A program made the position numbers and the translations under genes. The notes below the pieces were generated by a model that did no database searches, was not told the origin of the DNA, and worked only from the letters and a program-made list of their open reading frames with translations. Below are positions 26,061 through 34,545 of a DNA stretch of 64,000 bases, piece after piece. Where the stretch lies: positions 62,001-126,000 of the forward strand of contig NZ_VLKU01000008.1 in assembly GCF_007830335.1 (NCBI RefSeq). The letters are read 5' to 3'. The DNA comes from Paracoccus sulfuroxidans. Lineage in GTDB: Bacteria; Pseudomonadota; Alphaproteobacteria; Rhodobacterales; Rhodobacteraceae. How positions within the stretch are numbered: the stretch's first letter is position 1; each line of letters starts with the position of its first letter.

Positions 26061-26085
26061 CACGGCCGGGACAGCTCCGGCCGTG
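26061..26085. terminator. Hairpin between flgD and the cupin gene
   Basis: A perfect 9-bp stem, CACGGCCGG with CCGGCCGTG, and a 7-nt loop, 24 nt after flgD and 11 nt beyond the stop of the convergent cupin gene. The T run is weak on both sides. Confidence 0.6.
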
Positions 26086-26096
26086 ATCTCATAGAA

Positions 26097-26453
26097 TTAT
26101 TTCACCCGAATGGCGAACATCTTACGGACGGTTTCTTCCGTTTTCCAGATACCCTCGAACCCGGCTTCAATGTAGAAGGTGTCGCCCGCCTTGAAGGTTT
26201 TCGGCTCTTCACCGTCCTGGGTCAGCGTCGCCTTTCCCTCGAACATATAGATATATTCGTCGCCGCTGTAGGTCACGCGATAGCTGCCGGGCGTGGCCTC
26301 CCAGAAGCCGGTCAGAAACTTGCCGTCGTCGGTCTGATGCTCGAGCCAGGTTTTCATGGTCGGGTTGCCTTCAACCGGCGTCCACCAATCAAGATCGGTG
26401 GTGATCGGCTCAACGGTAGGAGCCTTGTAGGTGCCAAATTTCAAGATAGCCAT
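26097..26453 (-). CDS. Cupin-fold protein (cupin_3/DUF861 type)
   Basis: A 118-residue single-domain cupin. Residues about 45-110 show GFWEATPGSYRVTYSGDEYIYMFEGKATLTQD, then a FKAGDTFYIEAGFEGIWKTEE block, the pattern of the cupin_3 family related to the EutQ and ureidoglycine-aminohydrolase groups. The enzyme activity is unknown. It is monocistronic, convergent with flgD, and its start has a weak ribosome site. Confidence 0.8.
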   Translation of the reverse strand: MAILKFGTYKAPTVEPITTDLDWWTPVEGNPTMKTWLEHQTDDGKFLTGFWEATPGSYRVTYSGDEYIYMFEGKATLTQDGEEPKTFKAGDTFYIEAGFEGIWKTEETVRKMFAIRVK

Positions 26454-26559
26454 GTAAATTCCCTCAGGCCGAAATGGCCAACATTCAACGATGGCGGCCT
26501 TTGGGCCGCGCCGAAAGGTTATCAGGCGAAGAACGGCGGGGTCATGTGGTCTCTTGGTC

Positions 26560-27327
26560 CTAGTCCCATTGGCCCTGCCTGTCCGCTAAAGCGGGATCCA
26601 ATTGACTGGCCGCGTCGACATCGGCGAAAACCGTCAGATCGGGATGGGCTTGCAAGGCCGATGCGGGACAATCGGTGGTTACAGGTCCCTCCAAAGCGTC
26701 ACGCAGGGCAGCAGATTTCGCGGCCCCTGTCGCCAAGAGAACAATGGCTCTGGCCTCAAGGATAGTGCCTATTCCCATCGTCAGCGCCTGCTCGGGAACG
26801 GCTTGTCCTGCAGGAAAGTCCGATTGGTTCGCCGCCCGGGTCGAGTCACTCAGCGTGACGGGGCGGGTGCGGCAGTCATGGGCCGATCCAGGCTCATTGA
26901 AACCAATATGCCCGTTTCGCCCAATCCCAAGAAGCTGCAGATCGATGCCTCCAGCCGCGATGATGTCACGTTCATAGCGACGGCATTCGGCGAGAGGGTC
27001 TGGGGCATCACCGTCGAGAAGATGGCTGCGCCTGAAACTGACGTGCGAAAACAGGTGCCGCTGCATATAGGCGTGGAACGAGGACGGATCCGCCGCATTC
27101 AGACCGACATATTCGTCAAGGTTGAAGCTTTCGATTGCGCGAAGGTCAAGCTCCTGCCCAGCCACCTGATCTGCAATGCTGCGATAGACCGCAATGGGCG
27201 AGCGCCCAGTCGCCAGACCAAGAACGCGGATGGAGCTCGTCCTGATCTTGTCCGAGATATGGTCTGCGGTCGCTCTGGCGGCGCTCTGAGCAGTGGGAAG
27301 AATACGAAGTTTCAAGGCTTGGCTCAT
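26560..27327 (-). CDS. nagB: Glucosamine-6-phosphate deaminase (NagB family)
   Basis: Converts glucosamine-6-phosphate to fructose-6-phosphate and ammonia. The 255 residues show LGLATGRSPIAVYRSI, SFNLDEYVGL with the catalytic aspartate, LLGIGRNGHIGFNEPGS with the catalytic histidine region, and the VTLSDSTRAAN loop. The ATG at 27327 is chosen where homology starts. No nagA or transporter is beside it. An isomerase of the same superfamily cannot be ruled out, but the HIGFNEPG motif is strong. Confidence 0.92.
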   Translation of the reverse strand: MSQALKLRILPTAQSAARATADHISDKIRTSSIRVLGLATGRSPIAVYRSIADQVAGQELDLRAIESFNLDEYVGLNAADPSSFHAYMQRHLFSHVSFRRSHLLDGDAPDPLAECRRYERDIIAAGGIDLQLLGIGRNGHIGFNEPGSAHDCRTRPVTLSDSTRAANQSDFPAGQAVPEQALTMGIGTILEARAIVLLATGAAKSAALRDALEGPVTTDCPASALQAHPDLTVFADVDAASQLDPALADRQGQWD

Positions 27328-27657
27328 TCTTACAGACGTCAGGTCGCACGGGCTTCTGCAAGTCAAGTCTTGCTGGAACTGGCCACCCTGATACCCCAGA
27401 ATGTCGCGCGCGATGCGCACTGGCAATGGTTTGAAAACAGTAAATTTACGATCTTATGGGTCCGAAGATGGGCGCTCCGCTCCCGTCTGAAGCGATCGTG
27501 CTACGGGACCAACGCCTCATCGACCGGACATGCAGTTTTAGCGCGTTCGGGAAAGCAACCATGCCAGCCGCGACCAGCGCAAAATCGGACATTCAAGCTC
27601 CAAAGGAGTGATTCAGGCGCTCTCAACAGGCGCATTTCAGGCGTAAGCTATTGATTT
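27328..27657. other. Intergenic region upstream of nagB
   Basis: 330 nt between the nagB start and tRNA-Arg, both on the minus strand. It must contain the nagB promoter, but I recognise no operator, hairpin or gene in it. Confidence 0.4.
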
Positions 27658-27734
27658 TGGCGACCCCGGGAGGACTTGAACCCCCAACCCCAGACTTAGA
27701 AGGTCCGTGCTCTATCCAGTTGAGCTACGGGGCC
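27658..27734 (-). tRNA. tRNA-Arg(UCU)
   Basis: 77 nt on the minus strand. The acceptor stem GGCCCCG pairs with CGGGGTC (one G:U), the D-arm is GCTCAACTGGATAGAGC, the anticodon loop has TCT, and the T-arm contains GGTTCAAGTCC. CCA is encoded. Confidence 0.96.
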
Positions 27735-27778
27735 GCATGCGCGCAGTCTTGAACCAGCGCCGCGCGATTGGCAACTGT

Positions 27779-28270
27779 TCAATCCGCCAAGGTCAGATCG
27801 ATCGTCATGAAGACGCTGTTGGGGTCATCGTGATAGTCGCCGAAGGGTGCGCATTCCGAGAAACCGGCCCGGGCGTAAAGGCCGCGCGCCGCGATGAAGG
27901 TGGGCTGGATCCCGGTTTCGAGGCTCAGGCGCGAGAGCCCGGCGGCCCGGGCGTGCTCGACCAGTGCCTCCAGCATGCGGCGCGACAGGCCCCTGCCCCG
28001 CGTCTCATGCAGGACATGCATCGATTTGATCTCTCCGTGATCCGGCGCGATCTGCTTGATCGCCCCCATGCCGACAGGCTCGTCGTCCAAGTGCATCACG
28101 AAGAACGCGATCCCGGGCGCGCGCAGGGCGCTGGCGGGCATCATATGGATCGATTCGGGCGGCGTGTCGGCATGCATGTCGGCGGTGTGACGCTCAAACA
28201 GCAGCGACAGGGTCGGATCGGTCGGATCGCCAGGGGCAATCGTGACGCGGGAGGCGTGGTCTTGCGGCAT
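27779..28270 (-). CDS. GNAT family N-acetyltransferase
   Basis: A 163-residue acyl-CoA-dependent acetyltransferase. Residues about 60-140 carry MHLDDEPVGMGAIKQI, IKSMHVLHETRGRGLSRRMLEALVEHA (acetyl-CoA P-loop RGRGLSR) and LETGIQPTFIAARGLYARAGF. The start at 28270 has GAGGG upstream. Its length and the GDYHDDPNSVFM ending match the ElaA/PhnO-like small acetyltransferases often annotated as amino-acid or peptide acetyltransferases. It lies 79 nt after the 842-residue putative effector gene on the same strand, so co-transcription, or even protection against it, is possible but unproven. Confidence 0.85.
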   Translation of the reverse strand: MPQDHASRVTIAPGDPTDPTLSLLFERHTADMHADTPPESIHMMPASALRAPGIAFFVMHLDDEPVGMGAIKQIAPDHGEIKSMHVLHETRGRGLSRRMLEALVEHARAAGLSRLSLETGIQPTFIAARGLYARAGFSECAPFGDYHDDPNSVFMTIDLTLAD

Positions 28271-28349
28271 GATGGCCCTCGTGCTGGTCAAATGACGTCG
28301 TCGCCACGCCTTAGCGCGGGACGCCTGAAAGGTCACGCAGGAACCCGGC

Positions 28350-30878
28350 TTATGGCGGGTCGAACGTGAAACTGTTGATGGCGCCCGAGATCGTCGCATC
28401 GTCCAGATTCAGCCGATAGGTCACGCCCTGCATGATGCCCGCCCGCTGCGGCAGGTTCGTCCAGCCGCGAATGGTGGCGGCATGCTCGCGCGCAGGGCCC
28501 GAGGCAGCGGCCTCGACCGCGTCCATGGCCAGATTTTCACGCGCCTGATTGTGCGCCGGATGGGCACGGCCAATCGCCTCCAGCCGCGTGACCAGCCGCC
28601 CCAGCGTCGAGGTCGTATAGATATGCGCGCGATAGGCCATCGCAACGCCTTTCTCGCTGGTCAGATAGTCTCCGATCCTGCCGGTGCCCACGCTGCGATC
28701 CAGGATGTTCTGGATCCTCTGCCGCGCGAAGCGGCCCGAGGCGCGTTGGAATTCGGGGCTGGTGCGGTTGGCCATCAGCATCCGGTAATAGACCGGCCAG
28801 GTGTGGCCATAGCGGTTGTCCTCGACGCCCTGAGCCCGGTCGTTGCGATAATTCGCCCCGGCCAGAAGCGTCCCCCCGGTTTCCGAGGCCAGATTGACCT
28901 GCGAGGTATAGGCCCCGCCCGAGGCGGTGATCGGCCAGGCGCTGACCGCCGACCAGCCGAAACGGCCCGCCATCCGCTGCCACATCGCGGCATCCGTGCT
29001 GGCCATGTAAGAGAAGAGCGCGCCCATCTCGCGCCCTTCCTCGACCGGGATCGGGTTGTTCGAATCGTGGTCCAGCACCGCCAGCGTCCAGTGACAAAGC
29101 CCGAAGGACAGCGTCACCCGGTCATAGGCATTCAGAGAATCGAAATGGCCAAGGCATTCGAAATGCGCCGCCGCCCGCAGCACCTTGAAGGTGGAAAGCT
29201 GCGCCGCCGACAGGCCCGTGCCGGTAAAGCCGCCTGTGCCATAGATCGTCTGGGGCGTGACCTCGGTCGTCTCGAGGTTCCAAAGCTGCGCCCCGCCGGT
29301 GAGCGGGCCGCCATAGGTCACCGTCTTCGTGCGGCCCGGCTGGGAATAGCCGGTCCAGCGCCCGACGATAATGGGCATCGGGATCTCTTGCCCGTCCATC
29401 TGGCCGGTGACCGCCTTCTCGGGCGGGAGCGTATAGTTGCGGCTGAAATCGAGTGCATAGACCCGCGCGGTGGCAGTCGTGCAATCATTGTAGCGCCAGA
29501 TGTTTTCCTGCGTGATCCGCGCGATATCCAGCGGCTGATCGGGGTTCACGGCGTAAAGCAAGACCGGGCAGCGATAGCGATTGTCGAGCCAGATCTGCAG
29601 TGCCCGCGCGGTCTGATCGTTCAGCGCGCCGCTGGTCGGGCTTTCGTCGGGATAGCGGCCAAGGCCGGTCAACTCGGCAGAGGGCAGCCGGATCAGGCGT
29701 TGAATGTAGAGGCCTGCGCCGAATGTGACATCCTCGACCGCCGCATGGGGCAGCTTGGCGTGGCACTGAAACTCGCGCAGCGCCCATTGCGGGCTGCGCC
29801 CGAACACGCCGTCCATCGTGCCGAAGGTGCCGCCCGCCGTATTGGTCGCAACGACGCCTGTCGGCCCGAAGGCGGTGATCGTCTGCCCGTTCGCACGCCC
29901 CCCGGCGACCGCCCAGAACCCGGCCTCATGCAGCGCGAATTGCAGCATATGGACGGGCTGCGGCAGGTTCACCCGGTTCTCGACCGGGGCCTGCCCTACA
30001 GCCTCATCATAGGTGCCAAGGCAAAGCTCATAACCCTGACGCGACGCGTTGAAAGTGGGGTTGGCATCGCCTGCCCAGGTCGCGCCCTGCTGACCGTGAC
30101 GCGGGTCTCGGTCATCTGCAGCGCCTGCCGTCTCGAATGAGCCGCGACGCAGGACCGCGCTGCCGAACATGCCCGCATCGGGGGCGGTCGCGGCCTCGCG
30201 CTGCAGAAGGTTCGCGGGCACGCTCAGGGCGGCGGTATTGTCGCCGGGATGCGCGCCATGCGCCGCCTGCACCGCCGCCATCGTCGCGGCCGAGACAGTA
30301 TAGGGCTGGCCGTCGCGCAGCATGTCATCTTCGGGCGCGGTGGCGTTGCGGGCAAAGCGGTTCATATGGATCCGCTTGAAGGCCCGCAGCGCCCAAAGCG
30401 CCCGCCCGCCCAGCTTGTCATCCGTCCCGGCATAAAGGCCAAGGTTCGTCAGGCGGCGCTTCAGCCCGGTCGGCTCGTGAATGGGCGGCAGGTCGAAGAG
30501 GACATCGAAGGAGTAGGTTGGCCCGTCGGTCAGGGTCACGATCAGCTCGGCCCGGGTGACCTGCGCCGGAACCTGCACGCCGCTGGCGCGGTCAAGGACG
30601 ATGCTGCCGCTGGCCGGGATCGCAGCGGGCGCGGTCATCCCCGGGCGCAGCTGATAGGTGCCGCGCGGCACCTGCGTCGGGGCAAAGGTCCAGCCCAGAC
30701 GGAAGCGCAGGCTGCGCTCGGGGCAGGTCGCGCAATAGTCGCCCGGCGCGTTGTTGCTGCCCTGCTGGGCGGCTGCGGCCATGGCCGCCTGCGCGCTGCC
30801 CAGCGTCGAGGCCTGCGGCAGCGCCCCCGCTGGTTCCGAGGGTGAATAGTCGCGGAAGCCCAGATCATCGGCACTCAT
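28350..30878 (-). CDS. Large putative cell-wall-targeting effector with peptidoglycan-binding-like segments (842 aa)
   Basis: No family recognised over the full length. The N terminus (about 50-130) is beta-rich, then three segments resemble peptidoglycan_binding_1 three-helix modules: residues 137-172 (GLKRRLTNLGLYAG...RALWALRAFKRIH), 309-377 (VHMLQFALHEAGFWA...WALREFQCHAKL) and 405-440 (GALNDQTARALQIWLDN). Residues about 570-720 (FECLGHFDSLNAYDRVTLSFGLCHWTLA, then WGAV-type hydrophobics) could be a lytic or other catalytic domain, but no motif proves it. There is no signal peptide. Its start overlaps the preceding gene (ATGA). With a DUF4123 protein heading the operon, type VI secretion cargo is the best inference. 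Confidence 0.6.
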   Translation of the reverse strand: MSADDLGFRDYSPSEPAGALPQASTLGSAQAAMAAAAQQGSNNAPGDYCATCPERSLRFRLGWTFAPTQVPRGTYQLRPGMTAPAAIPASGSIVLDRASGVQVPAQVTRAELIVTLTDGPTYSFDVLFDLPPIHEPTGLKRRLTNLGLYAGTDDKLGGRALWALRAFKRIHMNRFARNATAPEDDMLRDGQPYTVSAATMAAVQAAHGAHPGDNTAALSVPANLLQREAATAPDAGMFGSAVLRRGSFETAGAADDRDPRHGQQGATWAGDANPTFNASRQGYELCLGTYDEAVGQAPVENRVNLPQPVHMLQFALHEAGFWAVAGGRANGQTITAFGPTGVVATNTAGGTFGTMDGVFGRSPQWALREFQCHAKLPHAAVEDVTFGAGLYIQRLIRLPSAELTGLGRYPDESPTSGALNDQTARALQIWLDNRYRCPVLLYAVNPDQPLDIARITQENIWRYNDCTTATARVYALDFSRNYTLPPEKAVTGQMDGQEIPMPIIVGRWTGYSQPGRTKTVTYGGPLTGGAQLWNLETTEVTPQTIYGTGGFTGTGLSAAQLSTFKVLRAAAHFECLGHFDSLNAYDRVTLSFGLCHWTLAVLDHDSNNPIPVEEGREMGALFSYMASTDAAMWQRMAGRFGWSAVSAWPITASGGAYTSQVNLASETGGTLLAGANYRNDRAQGVEDNRYGHTWPVYYRMLMANRTSPEFQRASGRFARQRIQNILDRSVGTGRIGDYLTSEKGVAMAYRAHIYTTSTLGRLVTRLEAIGRAHPAHNQARENLAMDAVEAAASGPAREHAATIRGWTNLPQRAGIMQGVTYRLNLDDATISGAINSFTFDPP

Positions 30879-31654
30879 ACAAAGCCCTCGGTACTCACAG
30901 CGGCGATCCGGCGCCGGTAACTGTCTTTCAGCCCCTGGGTCAGGGCATGGCGTCGCGTCTCGGACGGGGGCTGTTCAAGACTGGACCTGATCCAGGGATA
31001 CAAAGGGTCGCGGCACAGCCCATGACCCAGCTGGAACGACATGCAGGTCAGCAGCGCAATCTCGGCGCGCGACAGGTCATAGTGCTGCATCTGCGAAATC
31101 ATCGCCTGGCAGCAATAGTCGACGCCCCGCGCCCCCAGCCAGCGCGACCGGACCGGCCAGACATGCCCAACCGCACGTCGCAGGACGACGGTATCGGACT
31201 GCGTCCAGTCGTGGTTGCCCACATCCTCGAACGCCCAGAGGATGCGCGCCACATCGCGGTAATCATCGGCGACATGGGTTTCGAATTCGTCAATGCCCGC
31301 CGCAATCGCGTTCAGCACCGCCGCCATCTGCTGCTGCGAGGCCGGGTAATGCGAAGGCCAGCCCGCCCCCGCCAGCACCTGATGATATTGCGGGTCGCTG
31401 TCGAAATAGCTGCCCCAACTGGCGACGGGCACCAGATACTGGACCTGCAGTCGGGTGCTGGTCGCGCCGGCATGGGCGGCGTGCCGATAGGCCAGCTCGA
31501 CCGCCTCTTGCAGGTCCGAGGCGTCAAGGCCGCTGACCACGGGCGCATAGACCTGCCGCAGGAAATCCATCCCGCGATGTGCATGCGCGTGAACCGCCTC
31601 TTGCCGGGCGGCGCTGACGGCCTCTTGCGAAAACAGATCCCAGGTCGTCAGCAT
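30875..31654 (-). CDS. Unknown protein in the DUF4123 module (259 aa)
   Basis: I do not recognise a family. The product from ATG 31654 begins MLTTWDLFSQEAVSAARQEA, is largely helical and soluble, and has a conserved-looking core VASWGSYFDSDPQYHQVLAGAG...YPASQQQMAAVLNAIAAGIDEFE. Two cysteines occur as CC. It overlaps the DUF4123 stop by 7 nt and the 842-residue gene start by 4 nt, so the three are stoichiometrically coupled. It may be part of the adaptor, a chaperone or an immunity protein. A longer start at 31684 is possible. Confidence 0.6.
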   Translation of the reverse strand: MLTTWDLFSQEAVSAARQEAVHAHAHRGMDFLRQVYAPVVSGLDASDLQEAVELAYRHAAHAGATSTRLQVQYLVPVASWGSYFDSDPQYHQVLAGAGWPSHYPASQQQMAAVLNAIAAGIDEFETHVADDYRDVARILWAFEDVGNHDWTQSDTVVLRRAVGHVWPVRSRWLGARGVDYCCQAMISQMQHYDLSRAEIALLTCMSFQLGHGLCRDPLYPWIRSSLEQPPSETRRHALTQGLKDSYRRRIAAVSTEGFV

Positions 31655-32298
31655 GGCGGGCGACACTGGTCGATGAAGGCGCAAAGCCGGGCGCGGTCGG
31701 CGCCCAGCAGCACCGGCTCGGCCCCGCGTCCCTCAGTCAGAAGGAAACGAAACGGGCGCGAGAAGGTCTCGAACGCGGGCGGCTGCATATGGGCGATCAG
31801 GCTGCGCAGGGTTTCGGGCGCATAGAAGCGGAAATAGGTCCAGCGCTTCTGCGACGGATCGAAGATGCGCGTGTATTTGCGGAAATGCCGCAGCAGCTCC
31901 TCCAGCCCCTGATCCGAGCGGATCAGCGCCACGCCCCTGCCCCAGCGTTGCCAATGCGGCGCATCCTCGCTGGCGGGCGTCAGCAGCCTGCGGGTAAAGA
32001 GATGCTCGGGCTCAAGCCGGACCAGAAAGGGCGCGACGTCGCGCAGCTCCTCATAGGCCTGACGCTTGAAGAGGCAGGCATGCTCAAGCCCCGAGGCCTC
32101 AAGCACTTCCGGCAGATCGGGGTAGCGCGCGGCCTCCAGAAGGGCGAAGCAGCCGTCCTCGGATTGATCGGGCCAGAGCGTAGGCGCAGGCTGAAAACAC
32201 AGCCGCTGCAGGAAGTCGGTCAGCGCGCGCCCGGTCGGCGCGCCTTCGGCGACAGTCAGCCAAGGCGCAGTCTGGGACGCGCAAACGGAAGCTGACAT
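31648..32298 (-). CDS. DUF4123 family protein (type VI secretion adaptor/chaperone)
   Basis: DUF4123 proteins (Tap/TEC adaptors) load effectors onto VgrG spikes. The 216 residues include the domain core: FALLEAARYPDLPEVLEASGLEHACLFKRQ (about 50-78), VAPFLVRLEPEHLF, RGVALIRSDQGLEELLRHFRKY and FRFYAPETLRSLI, the ordered blocks of DUF4123. The ATG at 32298 is preferred to the GTG two codons before. It is the first gene of a three-gene unit; no VgrG, PAAR or other type VI component is in the window. Confidence 0.8.
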   Translation of the reverse strand: MSASVCASQTAPWLTVAEGAPTGRALTDFLQRLCFQPAPTLWPDQSEDGCFALLEAARYPDLPEVLEASGLEHACLFKRQAYEELRDVAPFLVRLEPEHLFTRRLLTPASEDAPHWQRWGRGVALIRSDQGLEELLRHFRKYTRIFDPSQKRWTYFRFYAPETLRSLIAHMQPPAFETFSRPFRFLLTEGRGAEPVLLGADRARLCAFIDQCRPPC

Positions 32299-32409
32299 CT
32301 GCACTCGTCACGACTCCACAACTGACCGGCAAAACAATTATGTTTCCACGACTTAGGAATGCAAGGCCAATCAGACAAATACAACTTTGGCGACAGCATC
32401 GCCCGGCGA

Positions 32410-32919
32410 TCAGTCGTCCGGAGTGATGGTCGCGTCGCTCGTTTCCAGCTCGACATAGCCGAACTGCTCGGGCGCATAGCCGAATCGCGCGCTGGTGGGG
32501 ACGGCGCGGTCTGTGATGCCCTCTGCATCCTCCTGCCGTTCATTGCGATCATAGCGGATCGTGAGGTCCGGATAGCAGCTCGCCGTCGGCGCGGCGCTAA
32601 TCTTGATCGGGCCTGCCGCCGCATCAAGGTTCACGTCCAGCGCGCGGGCGCAAACGCCCTGTGGCTGACCACAGCCGTAAAAGACCGATGCTGCATCCCC
32701 CGCGCCGCCTTCGGTCACATAGCGGGTCACGTAAAGAAGATCGGGAACACCATCGCCGCTGAGATCGGAGATCCGCAGATCCAGCAGTTCCTCACGGTCG
32801 GGGCTGTCGGCCAGACGGTCATAGATCTGCGCCACAGCAGCGGCCATCGGAACGACTTCGCAGGTCTCGGCCAGCGCCGGGCCCGCCAGCAGGGCAAGGA
32901 CAGCGCCCCACCGCAGCAT
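32410..32919 (-). CDS. Exported protein of unknown function (169 aa)
   Basis: It has a cleavable signal peptide (MLRWGAVLALLAGPALA, then ETCEVV) and a mature region with cysteines that could pair. The segment RISDLSGDGVPDLLYVTRYV resembles an FG-GAP/EF-hand-like aspartate loop (DLSGDGVPD), which may bind calcium. It starts within the last base of the ppx stop (TGATG-type junction), so it belongs to the ppx transcript. Function unknown. Confidence 0.7.
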   Translation of the reverse strand: MLRWGAVLALLAGPALAETCEVVPMAAAVAQIYDRLADSPDREELLDLRISDLSGDGVPDLLYVTRYVTEGGAGDAASVFYGCGQPQGVCARALDVNLDAAAGPIKISAAPTASCYPDLTIRYDRNERQEDAEGITDRAVPTSARFGYAPEQFGYVELETSDATITPDD

Positions 32920-34478
32920 CAGGATTGCGCCCTGCTGGTTGACGAGATCACCACCGGCTCGGCCCCAAGGGCGGCGGCCAGCGAACGGAACCGCGCTTCA
33001 GCCACCTCGCCCATCAGCGTCTCACCCGTGGGCGTCAGGGTCAGCTCCAGCACCTTCTTCTTGGGATAGAACTTCAGCGAGCCCGCCTCGGACGGGTCGC
33101 GGATCGAGAACATGGCGCCAAAGCGCATGGCCTTGCCCAGCACCTCGGCATCCTGCGTCTGGCGTTCGTTCAGCAGGCCGAACAGCGGCTCCATTGGCGA
33201 ATTGGCACGGCTGTTCTTATAGCGATGCAGCAGCGCCAGCCCCAGAAACACCCGCTCGGGATGCGAGAGCGCCGCCATATTGGCGCGGGTCACATTGTCG
33301 AAACAGGCCTCGGCGCGATAGTCGGGATGCGCGCGCCAGGTCGTGTCATGCAAAAGGCAGGCGGCGCGGATCAGGCGATCCTGCTCGGGCGCGACCTTCG
33401 AGAAAAGCGGCGACAGGAAGTGATAAAGCTTCTTGCCGAAACCCGGCATGCGCGCCATCTGGCGTTCGGTGAAGCGCGCGGCCTCGATCAGCGGATCGCG
33501 GCGGCGCAGGCTTTCGGGCATCTGTTCGTAAAGCAGCCCCTCGCGGATCCCGTAGGAAGAGACCGCGATGGATTTCGGCTGGAAGCTCAGCACAAGCTGG
33601 CGCAGGACCTGACTGGCCAGCGGCACCAGCTCGATCCGGCTGGTCGAGATGCCGGTGCGGGCGCGCAGATCGCTCAGCTTGTTTTCTGCGATCCATTTGA
33701 CCGTCTGCAGCACATCCTGAGTGTGCATGCGGTATTCATGCAGCACCGTCATCGGATAGTCGCGCCGCTCCATATCCAGCCGCGCGATGGCCCGCCACGA
33801 GCCGCCAACCAGATAGATCTGCGGATGCCCGGTGCCCAGCTCCTGCGCCGCCTGCTCCATCACGGCGCGGATGTGGTCGCGCAGCCCCGATTGACCGCCG
33901 CCAACCTGCTGCAGGCGGAACGGCCCCAGCTGGGTCGAGATGCGCCGCCCGACGCGGCCATTCGACACCTCGGCCAGCTCCATCGAGTTGCCCCCGATGT
34001 CGCAGACGAGGCCATTCGCTTCCGGCCAGCCCAGAAGCACGCCCTGCGCCGACAGCCGCGCCTCTTCGATGCCGTCGATGACCAGCAGCTTCAGCCCGGT
34101 TTCTTTCTCGATGGCGCGGCGGAAGGCCGGGCCATCCTCGGCCTCGCGCACGGCGGCCGTCGCCACGCAGACCGGCGGCTTGATCCCCATGCTGCGCGCC
34201 AGCATCGCGAAACGCCGCAGCGCCGAATGCGCGCGCTGGACGCCTTCGGGGTTCAGCCTGCCGGTGACGGCCAGCCCCTGCCCCAGACCCGCCATGACCT
34301 TTTCGTTATAGAAATACGCCGGAGAGCGCGCGGCCCCGTCAAAGACCACCATCCGGATCGAGTTCGACCCCACGTCGATGACGCCGACCCGGCTCAGCGC
34401 CCGTGCAGAATCGCTTTCAAACAGCGATCTGGCGAACGGTTCAACTGTTTCGCCGTTCTTGGTCAAAACGCCGTTCAT
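32919..34478 (-). CDS. ppx: Exopolyphosphatase / guanosine pentaphosphatase (Ppx/GppA)
   Basis: Hydrolyses polyphosphate, opposing ppk encoded next to it. The 519-residue protein shows the actin-fold phosphate loops VGVIDVGSNSIRMVVFD (near residue 30) and LVCDIGGNSMELAEV, and a C-terminal HD-like helical region with CLLHDTTWRAHPDYR. The start at 34478 has GAGAGG upstream. The ppx-ppk order with a 67-nt gap is usual in this group. Confidence 0.94.
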   Translation of the reverse strand: MNGVLTKNGETVEPFARSLFESDSARALSRVGVIDVGSNSIRMVVFDGAARSPAYFYNEKVMAGLGQGLAVTGRLNPEGVQRAHSALRRFAMLARSMGIKPPVCVATAAVREAEDGPAFRRAIEKETGLKLLVIDGIEEARLSAQGVLLGWPEANGLVCDIGGNSMELAEVSNGRVGRRISTQLGPFRLQQVGGGQSGLRDHIRAVMEQAAQELGTGHPQIYLVGGSWRAIARLDMERRDYPMTVLHEYRMHTQDVLQTVKWIAENKLSDLRARTGISTSRIELVPLASQVLRQLVLSFQPKSIAVSSYGIREGLLYEQMPESLRRRDPLIEAARFTERQMARMPGFGKKLYHFLSPLFSKVAPEQDRLIRAACLLHDTTWRAHPDYRAEACFDNVTRANMAALSHPERVFLGLALLHRYKNSRANSPMEPLFGLLNERQTQDAEVLGKAMRFGAMFSIRDPSEAGSLKFYPKKKVLELTLTPTGETLMGEVAEARFRSLAAALGAEPVVISSTSRAQS

Positions 34479-34545
34479 CGGGCACCTCTCAGTTCCGTTA
34501 CCGCAAAACGCGGCAGGCGCTGGATGGTTCAATCAGCGCGCGAGG

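Noticed and set aside
28482-30140. 552-codon open frame opposite the 842-residue gene
   Set aside because: The minus-strand gene has the better start, coupled overlaps with neighbours and PG-binding-like motifs; this frame shows none.
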